Below, in pieces: positions 43,280 through 52,509 of a stretch of DNA of 64,000 bases. The stretch comes from Amycolatopsis mediterranei (GTDB lineage: Bacteria > Actinomycetota > Actinomycetes > Mycobacteriales > Pseudonocardiaceae). The notes beneath the pieces were generated by a model that worked only from the letters and a program-made list of their open reading frames with translations, was not told the origin of the DNA and ran no database searches. Position numbers and translations under genes: made by a program. Position 1 is the stretch's first letter, and each line of letters starts with the position of its first letter. The stretch covers positions 6,742,326 to 6,806,325 of the forward strand of contig NZ_CP100416.1 of NCBI RefSeq assembly GCF_026017845.1. Direction: 5' to 3'.

Positions 43280-44509
43280 TCAGGCTGCGAATGGCAGTGG
43301 TTGGTGGAGGTTGTTGCGCCTGGGTTTTCGGCGTTTGTCGAGGAATGCTGGTGGGAGGAACTCTGGGAGGCCATCGGCGGCGATGCGGACTTGCCAGCCG
43401 GAGCGGTGCAGGAGTCGGTGGTGGTGGGCGCACATGAGGACCAGGTTGGTGAGGTCGGTGGGACCGCCGTCGGCCCAGTGGCGGATGTGGTGGCCTTGGC
43501 AGTGGCGGGGTGGGCGGTGGCAGCCGGGGAACGCGCAGCCGCGGTCGCGTAGGTAGAGGGCGCGGCGGAGTCCGGCGGAGATCAGTCTGCGGAGGCGGCC
43601 GAGGTTGAGGGGTTCGCTTTTCTCGCCCAGGACGGCGGGGATGAGCATGCTGTCGCAGGCGTGCACCCGTGCTTCCGCGGCGGACATCTCGCCGGTGTCG
43701 CCGAGGGTGGCCGTCCCGACCCCGGTCTTCAGGTCCGCTAGCGACACCGCGACCATCACGTGGGCTCGTTCCCCGGCTTGCGTGGGCAGGTCCGGGGAGT
43801 TGAGGGCGAGGTCGATCGTGTCGGAGAAGGCGTCGCCGTAGCGTTGGGGCAGGGTGCGGTGGTCGGGGCCCTCGTCGCTGGTGCGGCGCTCGGCCAGGGC
43901 GTCGAGGACGGCGCTGGCGCGGGTGCCGGTCTCGTCGTCGAACGTGCCGTTCAGTTCCCAGATGCCGGTTCTTTTGCGGCGCAGGAACAGTTCCCGGGTG
44001 GGGGTGGCGGGTTCGGTGGTGGCGGGTTCGGCGCCGTCGGGGTTCAGGTGGGCCAGAATCCTGGCGCCGAGGGCGGCGACCTGTTTGTGTCCGGCGTCGG
44101 CGGCGAATGACAGGAGATTCTGCTCAACGCCGGCATGGTGCTCGGGTGGGACCTGGGTGAGGACGCCGGTGATCACGTCGATCATCGGGTTGCTCACCCT
44201 TCCCGCCAGCGCCGCGGCACCGGTCGCAGGCGCGAGAGCGGGAATCGGGCTGCCATCGAGGTTGCGGCCCGGGTGGAGAGCCCGGGCGCGTTTCACCATC
44301 CGTTCGCCCGCCTGCTTCGGGACATCGGCCAGGTGCTCCAGCAGCCGCGCGGCGGAACGGTAGCCGAACAGCTCCATCACTCCACGCTGCTCAATCTCCA
44401 CCAGCAGCGCACCAAGTTCGGCCTCGGCGGACCGCATGCACGCGACCAGCTCACCGATGCGGTCGGCGAGGACCACCGCATCGGAGGAGAGGGCCGCGTT
44501 GTCGGTCAT
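43280..44509 (-). CDS. HNH endonuclease of the DUF222 (13E12) family
   Basis: 409 aa. The N-terminal DUF222 helical domain spans about 10-270 (LFGYRSAARLLEHL, ARALHPGR). The C-terminal HNH nuclease has CAFPGCHRPPRHCQGHHIRHW, then GGPTDLTNLVLMCAHHHRLLH. Such proteins occur in many copies in actinobacteria, often linked to mobile elements; their cellular role is not established. Confidence 0.85.
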   Translation of the reverse strand: MTDNAALSSDAVVLADRIGELVACMRSAEAELGALLVEIEQRGVMELFGYRSAARLLEHLADVPKQAGERMVKRARALHPGRNLDGSPIPALAPATGAAALAGRVSNPMIDVITGVLTQVPPEHHAGVEQNLLSFAADAGHKQVAALGARILAHLNPDGAEPATTEPATPTRELFLRRKRTGIWELNGTFDDETGTRASAVLDALAERRTSDEGPDHRTLPQRYGDAFSDTIDLALNSPDLPTQAGERAHVMVAVSLADLKTGVGTATLGDTGEMSAAEARVHACDSMLIPAVLGEKSEPLNLGRLRRLISAGLRRALYLRDRGCAFPGCHRPPRHCQGHHIRHWADGGPTDLTNLVLMCAHHHRLLHRSGWQVRIAADGLPEFLPPAFLDKRRKPRRNNLHQPLPFAA

Positions 44510-44796
44510 AACTCAAGATTACCGAGCATCGAACACCAGTTCATCACACGAAAGGGTATAAGGATAAGCCGCTGTCCAAACCCTAGAACATCGGAAAGCC
44601 CGGCAGGGCAACCGAAGCGTGGGGAATCGGCGCTACCGACCACGACGCGAACCAGCCACGAGGAGCGCCGATTTCCCACGCCACGGCGAAGCCGTATCTT
44701 GAAACCCAGCCACCTGATGTGACACCCCAAGCTGGTCAGGCTGCCTCCACGAACCGAGGCAACCCCGGCGGATAGGGAGCCTCACGGTCTCCACAG

Positions 44797-45237
44797 CTAC
44801 CGCGACCAGGATTCCAGTGCGATCAACGTCTTCGTCCCCGTCACCTGGTGGTGCCGGCGGATCTCGTCGATCGTCTTCTGCAGGTGGGCCATGTCCCGGA
44901 CGCGCAGCCACACCAGCGCATCCGGATCACCGGCGATCGTGAACACCGCCTGAGCCTCGGGCATCCGCGTGGTCGTCCGGAGAATCTCGGCGACCTTCGT
45001 GTTGCCGACGAACCGCAGCTCGGTGAACGCCTCGATCCCCCACCCCAGTTTCGCGTGGTCGACCTGGACCGTGAACCCGGTGATCACGCCGCTCTCACGC
45101 AGCCGGTCGATGCGGCGCTTGACCGCCGCCGTGGACAGCGTCACGCGGCCGGCGATGTCGGACAGCGTGCGGCGGGCGTCCTCGCGCAGCAGGCCGAGGA
45201 TCTCGTGGTCGGTGGCGTCGAGCAGCTCTTCGGGCAT
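44797..45237 (-). CDS. Lrp/AsnC-family transcriptional regulator
   Basis: 146 aa from the ATG at 45237. HTH (LSDIAGRVTLSTAAVKRRIDRL) and a RAM-type effector domain (VFTIAGDPDALVWLRVRD). It lies head-to-head with the indolepyruvate ferredoxin oxidoreductase gene, an amino-acid catabolism enzyme, so it very probably regulates that gene in response to an aromatic or branched-chain amino acid. Confidence 0.9.
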   Translation of the reverse strand: MPEELLDATDHEILGLLREDARRTLSDIAGRVTLSTAAVKRRIDRLRESGVITGFTVQVDHAKLGWGIEAFTELRFVGNTKVAEILRTTTRMPEAQAVFTIAGDPDALVWLRVRDMAHLQKTIDEIRRHHQVTGTKTLIALESWSR

Positions 45238-45403
45238 GCGCCAGCCTAACCTCACGCAAAAATCGGCGTCAAACGCCGCGAAATCCGCAGGAAGCTTGCG
45301 TGGAAGACCGCAAAACGACGACGCTTGTTGCGTCACTGTGGCCCACGTCGCACCCTGCCCCGAAGCGCACCGAGGCAAAACCCGAGGCGAAAGGAGCCGC
45401 GCC

Positions 45404-48400
45404 GTGGAGACGTTCACGCTGGAGGACCGCTACCTGCGGGAGGCGGGAACCGTGCACCTGACCGGGGTGCAGGCCCTGGTGCGGCTGCTGTTCGACCGCG
45501 TCCGCCACGACCGCGCCCGCGGCGGCGACCCCGCCGTCTTCGTCTCGGGCTACGAGGGCTCGCCGCTGGCCGGCTACGACCTCGAACTCGGCCGCCGCGC
45601 GACGCTGCTGCAGAAGCACGACGTCGTGCACCGGCCCGGCCTCAACGAAGAGCTGGCCGCGACGTCGGTCATGGGCAGCCAGCTCGTCGCGGGTGCCGGC
45701 GGGCAGCGGGGTGTCACCGGCTTCTGGTACGGCAAGGCGCCCGGTCTCGACCGCGCCAGCGACGCCCTCCGCCACGCCAACCTGGCCGGCACCGACCCGC
45801 GCGGCGGCGCGGTCGCGCTCGTCGGGGACGATCCCAACGCGAAGTCGTCCACCGTCCCGTGCGCGTCCGAGCTCGCTCTCGCCGACCTGGCCATTCCCGT
45901 GCTCTTCCCCGCCGACGCCCAAGACGTGCTCGACCTCGGCATGCACGCCGTCGAGCTGTCGCGGGCCAGCGGGCTGTGGACGTCGCTGAAGATCGTCGCC
46001 AACGTCGCCGACGCGTCCGGCACCGCCACCGTGAGTCCTCAGTGGACCAGGCCCGAGATCCCCGGGTACCGGCACAAGCCGACGTCACGACTGCTCGGCG
46101 CGAGCCTCGCCGAACTGGAGCGCAGCCTCTTCACCGTCCGGCTCCCGCTCGCCCTCGAGTACCTGCGCGCGAGCGGGATCAACCGGATCACCCGGCGCGG
46201 GCCGGCCGACCGGATCGGCATCGTCGCCGCCGGCAAGTCCTATCTGGACCTCCAGCAGGCGGTGCGCATCCTCGGCCTGGACGGGGAAACGCCCGGCATC
46301 CGCATCCTCAAGCTCGGCGCGATCCACCCCCTCGAGCCCACGATCGTCCGCGAGTTCGCCGACGGGCTCGACGAGATCGTCGTCGTCGAGGAGAAGCGCG
46401 CCTTCGTGGAGACCGCGCTCAAGGAGATCCTCTACGGCCGCCCCGGTGCGCCGAAGATCGCCGGCAAGAAGGACCACGACGGCCGGACGCTGTTCACCGA
46501 GCTGGGTGAGCTGGACCCGGACGGCATCGCCGCCGGGCTGGCCAGGATCCTGCCGGCGGGCATCCCGCCGGTCGACGCCTACCGGGGTCGGCGCCGTCGC
46601 GAGCGCATCGCCGTCCCGCTGCTCGCGCGGACGCCGTACTTCTGCTCGGGCTGCCCGCACAACTCGTCGACGAAGGTGCCGGAAGGGACGCTCGTCGGCG
46701 CGGGCATCGGCTGCCACACCATGGCCCTGTTCATGGAGCCGGACCAGGTCGGCACCGTCCTCGGCGTGACGCAGATGGGCGGCGAAGGCACGCAGTGGAT
46801 CGGCATGGCGCCGTTCGTCGAGGCCGAGCACTTCGTCCAGAACATCGGCGACGGCACGTTCACCCACTCCGGCAGCCTCGCCGTGCGCGCGGCGGTCGCC
46901 GCCGGCGTCAACATCACCTACAAGCTGCTCTACAACTCCACCGTGGCGATGACCGGCGGCCAGGACGCCGTCGGCGGACTGCCCGTGGAGAAGGTCGCGG
47001 AGCTGCTGCTCGTCGAGGGCGCGAAGCGGGTCGTGATCACCAGTGACGCGCCGGCGAAGCACCGGAAGCTGCCGGCCGGCGTCGAGGTCCGCGACCGCGG
47101 CGAACTCCTGCGCACGCAGGAGGAACTGGCCGCGGTCAAGGGCGTCACCGTGCTGATCCACGAGCAGGAGTGCGCGGCCGAGAAGCGCCGGAAGCGCCGC
47201 CGCGGCAAGCAGACCGCGCCCGCCACGCGCGTGGTCATCAACGAGCGCGTCTGCGAGGGCTGCGGCGACTGCGGCACCAAGTCGAACTGCCTGTCCGTGC
47301 AGCCGGTGGACACCGAATTCGGCCGGAAGACGGCGATCCACCAGTCGTCGTGCAACGTCGACTACTCCTGCCTGGCCGGGGACTGCCCGTCGTTCGTCAC
47401 CGTGGTGCCGACCGGCCGGAAGCAGCGGCGGAAGACCGCCGACCTGGCCGCTGACGTCGTCCCGGCGCCGGAGAACCCGGCGAAGGACTTCACCGTCCGG
47501 ATCACCGGGATCGGCGGCACCGGTGTGGTCACCGTGACGCAGATCCTCGCCACCGCCGCGGTGCTCGACGGACGGCACGTCCGCACGCTCGACCAGACCG
47601 GGCTCGCGCAGAAGGGCGGCGCGGTCGTCTCCGACCTCAAGGTGACGGCGGAACCGGTCGAACAGGCCCCGAAGCTCGCAGCCGGCGAGTGCGACCTCTA
47701 CCTGGCCTGCGACGCGCTGGTCGGCGCGGACGCGGCGAACCTCGGGGTCGCCGACCCGGCCCGCACGACCGCCGTCGTCTCCACGACCGAGGTCCCGACC
47801 GGCCGGATGGTCGTCGACACGACGGTGTCCTTCCCGGACCCCGCCAGCGTGCTCGCGCCCATCGACACCGCCGCGGCGCGCACGGTGTCGCTGGACGCGC
47901 GTGGCCTGGCCGAGGAGTTCTTCGACGACGACCAGTTCGCCAACGTGCTGCAGCTCGGCGCGGCCTACCAGACCGGCGCGATCCCGCTGCCCGCGTCGGC
48001 GATCGAACGCGCCATCGAGCTGAACGGCACGCAGGTCGCCGCGAACGTGCAGGCGTTCCGCCGTGGTCGCTTGGTCGTGGCCGCGCCCGGGGAAAAGGCG
48101 CCGGCACCGAAGCCCGCGCCGGCGAAGCCGAGCCCAGTGCGCGCTCTGGTGCACGCCGAGCCGGGCTCCGAACTCGCGCGGCTGCTCGACATCCGCATCC
48201 CCGAACTGGTCGCCTACCAGGACCAGGCCTACGCCCGCGCGTATGCGGAGTTCGTCGAGCGGGTGCGGGTGCTGGAGGACGGCCCGACGGAGCTCACCGA
48301 GGCCGTCGCGAAGCACCTGTACAAGCTGATGGCGTACAAGGACGAGTACGAGGTCGCCCGGCTGTCGCTGGACCCGGCGTTGACCGACGGCCTGGCCGAA

Positions 48401-48769
48401 CAGTTCGGCGCGGGCACGAAGTACGCCTACCGGCTGCACCCGCCGGTGCTGCGGGCGCTCGGCATGCGGCGCAAGATCAGCCTCGGCCCGTGGTTCCGCC
48501 CGGCGTTCCGGCTGCTGCACGCGCTGCGGCGGCTGCGCGGCACCCGCTTCGACCCGTTCGGCCGCGCCGAGGTGCGCAAGGTCGAGCGCGAGCTGATCGA
48601 GGACTACCGCAGCGTGGTGCTCCAGGCGTTGCGCGCCGGGGACGTCGGCAAGGCGCGGGCTCTGGCCGAGCTGCCCGACCTCGTCCGCGGCTACGAAGAC
48701 GTCAAGCTGGCCAACGTGGCCCGGTACCGGCAGCGGCAGGCCGAAGTCCTCACGCCCGCAGGTAGCTGA
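45404..48769 (+). CDS. Indolepyruvate ferredoxin oxidoreductase, fused subunits
   Basis: 1121 aa from a GTG with AAAGGAG upstream. The first ~700 residues are the TPP-dependent alpha part (YEGSPLAGYDLEL near the start, CSGCPHNSST and GIGCHTMALFM near 410-440). A ferredoxin-like Cys cluster lies around 620 (CEGCGDCGTKSNC), and the gamma part begins near 700 (GIGGTGVVTVTQIL). It oxidises aryl or branched-chain 2-oxo acids to acyl-CoA with ferredoxin as acceptor. The gene ends in a 20-nt overlap with the convergent response regulator. Confidence 0.9.
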   Translation: METFTLEDRYLREAGTVHLTGVQALVRLLFDRVRHDRARGGDPAVFVSGYEGSPLAGYDLELGRRATLLQKHDVVHRPGLNEELAATSVMGSQLVAGAGGQRGVTGFWYGKAPGLDRASDALRHANLAGTDPRGGAVALVGDDPNAKSSTVPCASELALADLAIPVLFPADAQDVLDLGMHAVELSRASGLWTSLKIVANVADASGTATVSPQWTRPEIPGYRHKPTSRLLGASLAELERSLFTVRLPLALEYLRASGINRITRRGPADRIGIVAAGKSYLDLQQAVRILGLDGETPGIRILKLGAIHPLEPTIVREFADGLDEIVVVEEKRAFVETALKEILYGRPGAPKIAGKKDHDGRTLFTELGELDPDGIAAGLARILPAGIPPVDAYRGRRRRERIAVPLLARTPYFCSGCPHNSSTKVPEGTLVGAGIGCHTMALFMEPDQVGTVLGVTQMGGEGTQWIGMAPFVEAEHFVQNIGDGTFTHSGSLAVRAAVAAGVNITYKLLYNSTVAMTGGQDAVGGLPVEKVAELLLVEGAKRVVITSDAPAKHRKLPAGVEVRDRGELLRTQEELAAVKGVTVLIHEQECAAEKRRKRRRGKQTAPATRVVINERVCEGCGDCGTKSNCLSVQPVDTEFGRKTAIHQSSCNVDYSCLAGDCPSFVTVVPTGRKQRRKTADLAADVVPAPENPAKDFTVRITGIGGTGVVTVTQILATAAVLDGRHVRTLDQTGLAQKGGAVVSDLKVTAEPVEQAPKLAAGECDLYLACDALVGADAANLGVADPARTTAVVSTTEVPTGRMVVDTTVSFPDPASVLAPIDTAAARTVSLDARGLAEEFFDDDQFANVLQLGAAYQTGAIPLPASAIERAIELNGTQVAANVQAFRRGRLVVAAPGEKAPAPKPAPAKPSPVRALVHAEPGSELARLLDIRIPELVAYQDQAYARAYAEFVERVRVLEDGPTELTEAVAKHLYKLMAYKDEYEVARLSLDPALTDGLAEQFGAGTKYAYRLHPPVLRALGMRRKISLGPWFRPAFRLLHALRRLRGTRFDPFGRAEVRKVERELIEDYRSVVLQALRAGDVGKARALAELPDLVRGYEDVKLANVARYRQRQAEVLTPAGS

Positions 48770-49376
48770 GCATCGCCTGGGCACCGTCGGGGACGCGCAG
48801 CTTCGTGCTGACGTCCCCGGCGTGCTGCCGCGCCGCGGCGGTGCCGATGCCGAGCAGCCGCCCGATCGTCGGCACCGAATGGCCCTCGGCCAGCAACGCC
48901 ACGACCTCGCGCTCGCGGGCGTTCAGCGTGGCCACCGGGTCGCCGGGCCGGGGCCGGGCGAGCTGGACCGCCACGACGTCCCGGTCCAGGACCGTGCCGC
49001 CCGCGGCGACGCGCCGCAGGGCGTCGAGGAACTCGTCGGGCTTGCCGACGCGTTCCTTGAGCAGGTACCCGGCTCCCCCGCCGCCGGCGGCCAGGAGGTC
49101 GCCCGCGTAGCCGTCTTCGATGAACGCCGAAAGCGCGAGGATCGCCAGGCCGGGCACGCGGCGCCGGGCTTCGAGGGCGGCGCGGAGCCCTTCGTCGGTG
49201 AACGTCGGCGGCATCCGGACGTCGACGACGGCCAGGTCCGGTTCCACAGCCTCGACCGTCGCCACCAGGTCGCCGGGGTGGTCGACGGCCGCGGCGACCT
49301 CGAACCCCTCGCTGCGCAGGAGCAGCACCAGCCCTTCCCGCAGCAGGGCGTCGTCCTCCGCGATCACGATCCGCAC
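48750..49376 (-). CDS. NarL/LuxR-type response regulator
   Basis: 208 aa from a GTG. Receiver domain with the phosphoacceptor Asp52 (VVDVRMPP) and a C-terminal LuxR HTH (LNAREREVVALLAEGHSVPTIGRLL). No histidine kinase gene is adjacent; the upstream gene encodes an ATP-binding protein, which may be the partner. Confidence 0.85.
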   Translation of the reverse strand: MRIVIAEDDALLREGLVLLLRSEGFEVAAAVDHPGDLVATVEAVEPDLAVVDVRMPPTFTDEGLRAALEARRRVPGLAILALSAFIEDGYAGDLLAAGGGGAGYLLKERVGKPDEFLDALRRVAAGGTVLDRDVVAVQLARPRPGDPVATLNAREREVVALLAEGHSVPTIGRLLGIGTAAARQHAGDVSTKLRVPDGAQAMLSYLRA

Positions 49377-49441
49377 GGCGGCTGCCTCCTCGCGTCCACG
49401 TCACCCCCTGCCTGGATGCACGGACGCGGGCGGGAAAGCGT

Positions 49442-49948
49442 TCAGCTCTGGCCGGACCAGCCGCTCAGCCGGGTCAGCAGGCGCTCCAGGACCTCCGGGT
49501 CCGCGGCCACCGGGTCGCCGGAGACGGGCTCGTCGACCAGCGTCCGGCGGTCCTGACGCCGGGGCAGGCGCACCTGCCGCGCGGTCATCCCGCCGGGCAG
49601 CGGCAGTTCGCACCAGGTGGTGCGGCCGCCGCCGTCGGCGGGTTCGACGCCCAGCCGCTCGCCGGGCCGGGCCTGCGGGTCCGGCCGCCCGGGGATGTCG
49701 TCGTCGACCTCGATCGAGAGCACCTCGGCGCGCAGCCGCAGCCGCAGCGTGACGAAGGCGGGGGCCTTGGGGTCACTGGCGTCGACGACGGCCTCGACCA
49801 GGCGTCTCGCGGTGGCGGTCACCTGCTCCAGCATCGGCAGCAGGGACCAGTCGGTGAGGATCAGGCGGACGAACAGCTCGGTGACCGGGAGCGCGCTGGG
49901 CTGCGCGACGAGCCGGATGTCGTCCATCTGGGAGGTGTGCGCGCTCAA
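49442..49948 (-). CDS. ATP-binding (GHKL/RsbW-like) protein
   Basis: 168 aa from a TTG with GAGGAAGG upstream; the first in-frame ATG is codon 8. It resembles anti-sigma-type ATPases only in part (LTDWSLLPMLEQVTATARRLVEAVVD with a D-rich segment LSIEVDDDIPGRPD). The C-terminal 60 residues are Arg/Pro-rich. It lies 65 nt upstream of the response regulator in the same direction. Confidence 0.6.
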   Translation of the reverse strand: MSAHTSQMDDIRLVAQPSALPVTELFVRLILTDWSLLPMLEQVTATARRLVEAVVDASDPKAPAFVTLRLRLRAEVLSIEVDDDIPGRPDPQARPGERLGVEPADGGGRTTWCELPLPGGMTARQVRLPRRQDRRTLVDEPVSGDPVAADPEVLERLLTRLSGWSGQS

Positions 49949-50113
49949 ACCCGACCTTCCTCGCCCAGGTGCCGCCCGTGCCGCACCGCGTCAGTCCGCC
50001 CGCCGCGGCACGCTACCGCCCGGGCCGGGCGTTGCCGCCGTCGGGGCCATCGGTGCGAGGTCCGGCGCGCCGGCCGCGCGGGCTCTGCCGCGCGGCCGGA
50101 CTCCGGTGCCGGG

Positions 50114-50755
50114 TCAGACGTGCGCCGGGACCCACAGCTCGTCGATGATGCGCTCCGCGGTGGCCAGGCTCGCGTCCGCGAGCGGGATGAGCTCGGCCAT
50201 CGCCGGGTTCACGTGGGCCAGCGTGAGTTCCGCCGTGATGAAGCGGGGCTCCAGGCCGGTCAGCGAGACGCCGTGGGGCAGCCACTGCTCGGCGTGGTCC
50301 CAGCCTTCGCGGGGCGTGCCCTCGCCGTACCCGCCGCCCCGGGACGCCAGCACGATGAACTCGCGGCCGCCGAGGAGGCCGGTCTGGGTTGCGTGGTCGA
50401 CCGAGAGGCCCGGCGCGATGAGGTGGTCGACCCAGGTCTTCACGCTGCTCGGCGCGCCGAAGTTGTAGAGCGGCAGGCCCAGCAGCACGGTGTCGGCCGC
50501 CTTGATCTCGGCGACCAGCTCGGTGGTCCGCGCCCACGCGGCCGCCTGCTCGGGCGTGTGCTGGTCCGGCGGCACCATCCCGGCCAGGCCGCTCGCCGCG
50601 TCGATGTGGGGCAGCGGGTGCGCGCCGAGGTCGCGGTAGGCGACCGTGCCGTCCGGGTGCGCGGCGCGCCACGCCGCCGCGGCCCGCGCGCTGAGCCGGC
50701 GGCTCACCGAACGCTCGCCCTGGATGCTCGAGTCGATGTGGAGGAGATGCGCCAT
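50114..50755 (-). CDS. azoR: FMN-dependent NADH-azoreductase
   Basis: 213 aa. Flavodoxin-like fold: IDSSIQGERSVSRRLS binds FMN phosphate, LPLYNFGAPSSVKTWVDH and ASRGGGYG line the flavin site. It reduces azo dyes and quinones with NADH, mainly for detoxification. It is divergent from a MarR regulator, which probably represses it. Confidence 0.9.
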   Translation of the reverse strand: MAHLLHIDSSIQGERSVSRRLSARAAAAWRAAHPDGTVAYRDLGAHPLPHIDAASGLAGMVPPDQHTPEQAAAWARTTELVAEIKAADTVLLGLPLYNFGAPSSVKTWVDHLIAPGLSVDHATQTGLLGGREFIVLASRGGGYGEGTPREGWDHAEQWLPHGVSLTGLEPRFITAELTLAHVNPAMAELIPLADASLATAERIIDELWVPAHV

Positions 50756-50792
50756 GTCGTTAGCCGTCCGTAGATCGTTGATGTAGGACAAA

Positions 50793-50835
50793 CTATTGAT
50801 AGCACATGGACCATCGGTCTGCCCATATACTGGGC
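50793..50835. promoter_or_regulatory. Divergent azoR-marR promoter with two short dyads
   Basis: CTAT-TG-ATAG (50793-50802) and GCCCA-TATAC-TGGGC (50821-50835) are small perfect dyads between the divergent genes. TATACT in the second resembles a -10 box only 9 nt before the marR ATG, so the marR mRNA may be leaderless and autorepressed. Confidence 0.45.
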
Positions 50836-50837
50836 GT

Positions 50838-51308
50838 ATGACCTCGCTCCCGGTCGTCAACCAGCCCCCGCACCGCTGCGGCGCGCTGGTCGACCACCTC
50901 GCGCGCCGGCTGCGGCTGCGCAGCGAGTCGGTGCTGGCCCCGCTCGGCCTGCGGCCGCGCCACCTGATCGCCCTCACCGTCCTGCGCGATCAGGGCGGCA
51001 GCGCACAGCAGGACCTGGCGAAGATCCTGGAGATGGACAGCACGAACGTGGTGAGCCTGCTCAACGAGCTGGAGACCGAGAACCTGATCGAGCGGCGCCG
51101 GTCACCCACGGACCGGCGGCGCCACCTGGTGGAGCTGACCGACGTCGGCGCGAAGCTGCTGGCCCGCGCCGAATTCGCCCTGGCGGCGGTCGAGGACGAG
51201 GTGTTCAGCGGACTGAGCGGAGAGCAGCGGGAGACGCTCTACACGCTGTTGCAGCAGGCGACGAACAAGACGGGCGTGGAAGCCTGCCGGGAGACGCCGC
51301 CCTGCTGA
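50838..51308 (+). CDS. MarR-family transcriptional regulator
   Basis: 156 aa. Winged helix at about 45-115 (QDLAKILEMDSTNVVSLLNELE, then RRRSPTDRRRHLVELT). It probably represses the divergent azoreductase gene and itself, with release by an oxidant or aromatic ligand. Cys residues at the C-terminus (CRETPPC) could sense redox change; this is a guess. Confidence 0.85.
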   Translation: MTSLPVVNQPPHRCGALVDHLARRLRLRSESVLAPLGLRPRHLIALTVLRDQGGSAQQDLAKILEMDSTNVVSLLNELETENLIERRRSPTDRRRHLVELTDVGAKLLARAEFALAAVEDEVFSGLSGEQRETLYTLLQQATNKTGVEACRETPPC

Positions 51309-51312
51309 GCGG

Positions 51313-51888
51313 TCAAGCGCCGGTGATCTCCCGCACCAGCTGCTGCGTCTCCGCTCGCGTGAACTTCACCCTGATCTGCGCCGTACCGTCGGTGATGCCG
51401 GCATAGATCATCGGCGCGTCGAGTACCCGGCTCTTCAGGAGCACCGCGACCGGCTTGCCGATGTTGTGCCCGGTCCACTCCGCCCACGTCTTCGTCCCCG
51501 CTTCGGTGAAGCTGAAGGTGACGATGGAACCCGTCCGCGAATCGACGCCGGCCTCCACCGAAGCCACCTCGGCGCCGCTGAGGAAACCCGGTCCCAGGAC
51601 GTACCGGGTGCCCCGCGTGTGATCGCAGCTCGCCAGCGGCAGCGCCGGGTCGTCGTGGCCGTCCAGGTCGTCCGGTGCGTCCGGCGCGCAGAGGAGCGCT
51701 CGGGCAGCCGCCTCCCGGGTGCCGGGGTCCGTGCTCTGCCGCCCGCCCGGTGGGCCGGCCGCCGGCCCGGACGGCAGTTCGCTCAGGACGGGCCGGAACC
51801 GCAGCTGCGTCCCGTCCTTGACGGCGGCACCGGCCTGACAGCCGGCGACGGTCGTGAGGACGGCGATGGCCGCGAGGAAGATCCGCAC
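51313..51888 (-). CDS. Lipoprotein with SecDF P1-head-like domain
   Basis: 191 aa from a GTG. A lipobox follows a short signal (VAGC, Cys17). Residues about 95-190 match the P1 head subdomain of SecD (YVLGPGFLSGAEVASVEA, IVTFSFTEAGTKTW, GKPVAVLLKSRVLDAP). It is an isolated surface lipoprotein without the SecD channel. The role is unknown. It lies 6 nt after the CPBP gene. Confidence 0.7.
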   Translation of the reverse strand: MRIFLAAIAVLTTVAGCQAGAAVKDGTQLRFRPVLSELPSGPAAGPPGGRQSTDPGTREAAARALLCAPDAPDDLDGHDDPALPLASCDHTRGTRYVLGPGFLSGAEVASVEAGVDSRTGSIVTFSFTEAGTKTWAEWTGHNIGKPVAVLLKSRVLDAPMIYAGITDGTAQIRVKFTRAETQQLVREITGA

Positions 51889-51894
51889 AAGCGG

Positions 51895-52509
51895 TCATCC
51901 TGACGGGTGCGCACCAGGCATGTCGAGCGGTTTGGGCGGGAAGAGGCGCGGCATGAAGCCGAGCATCAGCGCCGACCAGACCACGTGCGTCAGCAGCGGC
52001 GCCTGCACCCCGCCCGACCGGCCGCGCTGCCACGCGAACAACGTCCCCATCACCGCCGAGGCCAGCACCAGCGCGGGATTCCGGGTCGCCGTCGTGGAAA
52101 GCACGTACACGGCCGTGGAAGCCCGGGCTCCCGCCGCGTCGTAGAGCGCGCCGCGGAAGAACACCTCTTCGGCCGCTCCCGTGAGCAACGCCGTCGCCGC
52201 CACCGAGGCCTTCGATCCGCGGTGGGCGTGGTCCAGGACGCCGGTGATCGCCCGGCGCAGCGGCGGGATGCGACGGGCCACCAGCGCGCACCCGTAGAAC
52301 ACGCCGAACGCACCCGCTCCCGCCACCACCGGCTGGACGACGTCCCGGCGGCCGCGGGGCACCGGTCCGGCCGCCTGGGCTCCGGCGAACCACGTCGCCG
52401 CCACCGAGGCCGTGAGCACGTGGAACCGGCGGGAGCCGGGACGGCTGGCCAGCGACGCGCCGAGCAGCCCGGACCCGGCGGTGGTCACCGCGGCGAGGAA
52501 CGGCTTCAC
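51895..52509 (-). CDS. CPBP-family intramembrane metalloprotease
   Basis: 204 aa from a GTG overlapping the previous stop (GTGA). Several TM helices, with the EEVFFRG motif (about 115) and a later His in LLTHVVWSALM. These are the expected metal ligands of CAAX/bacteriocin-immunity-type proteases. Its substrate is unknown. Confidence 0.75.
   Translation of the reverse strand: MKPFLAAVTTAGSGLLGASLASRPGSRRFHVLTASVAATWFAGAQAAGPVPRGRRDVVQPVVAGAGAFGVFYGCALVARRIPPLRRAITGVLDHAHRGSKASVAATALLTGAAEEVFFRGALYDAAGARASTAVYVLSTTATRNPALVLASAVMGTLFAWQRGRSGGVQAPLLTHVVWSALMLGFMPRLFPPKPLDMPGAHPSG

Noticed and set aside
46085-48784. 899-aa minus-strand frame opposite the ferredoxin oxidoreductase
   Set aside because: An antisense shadow of a strongly conserved gene.
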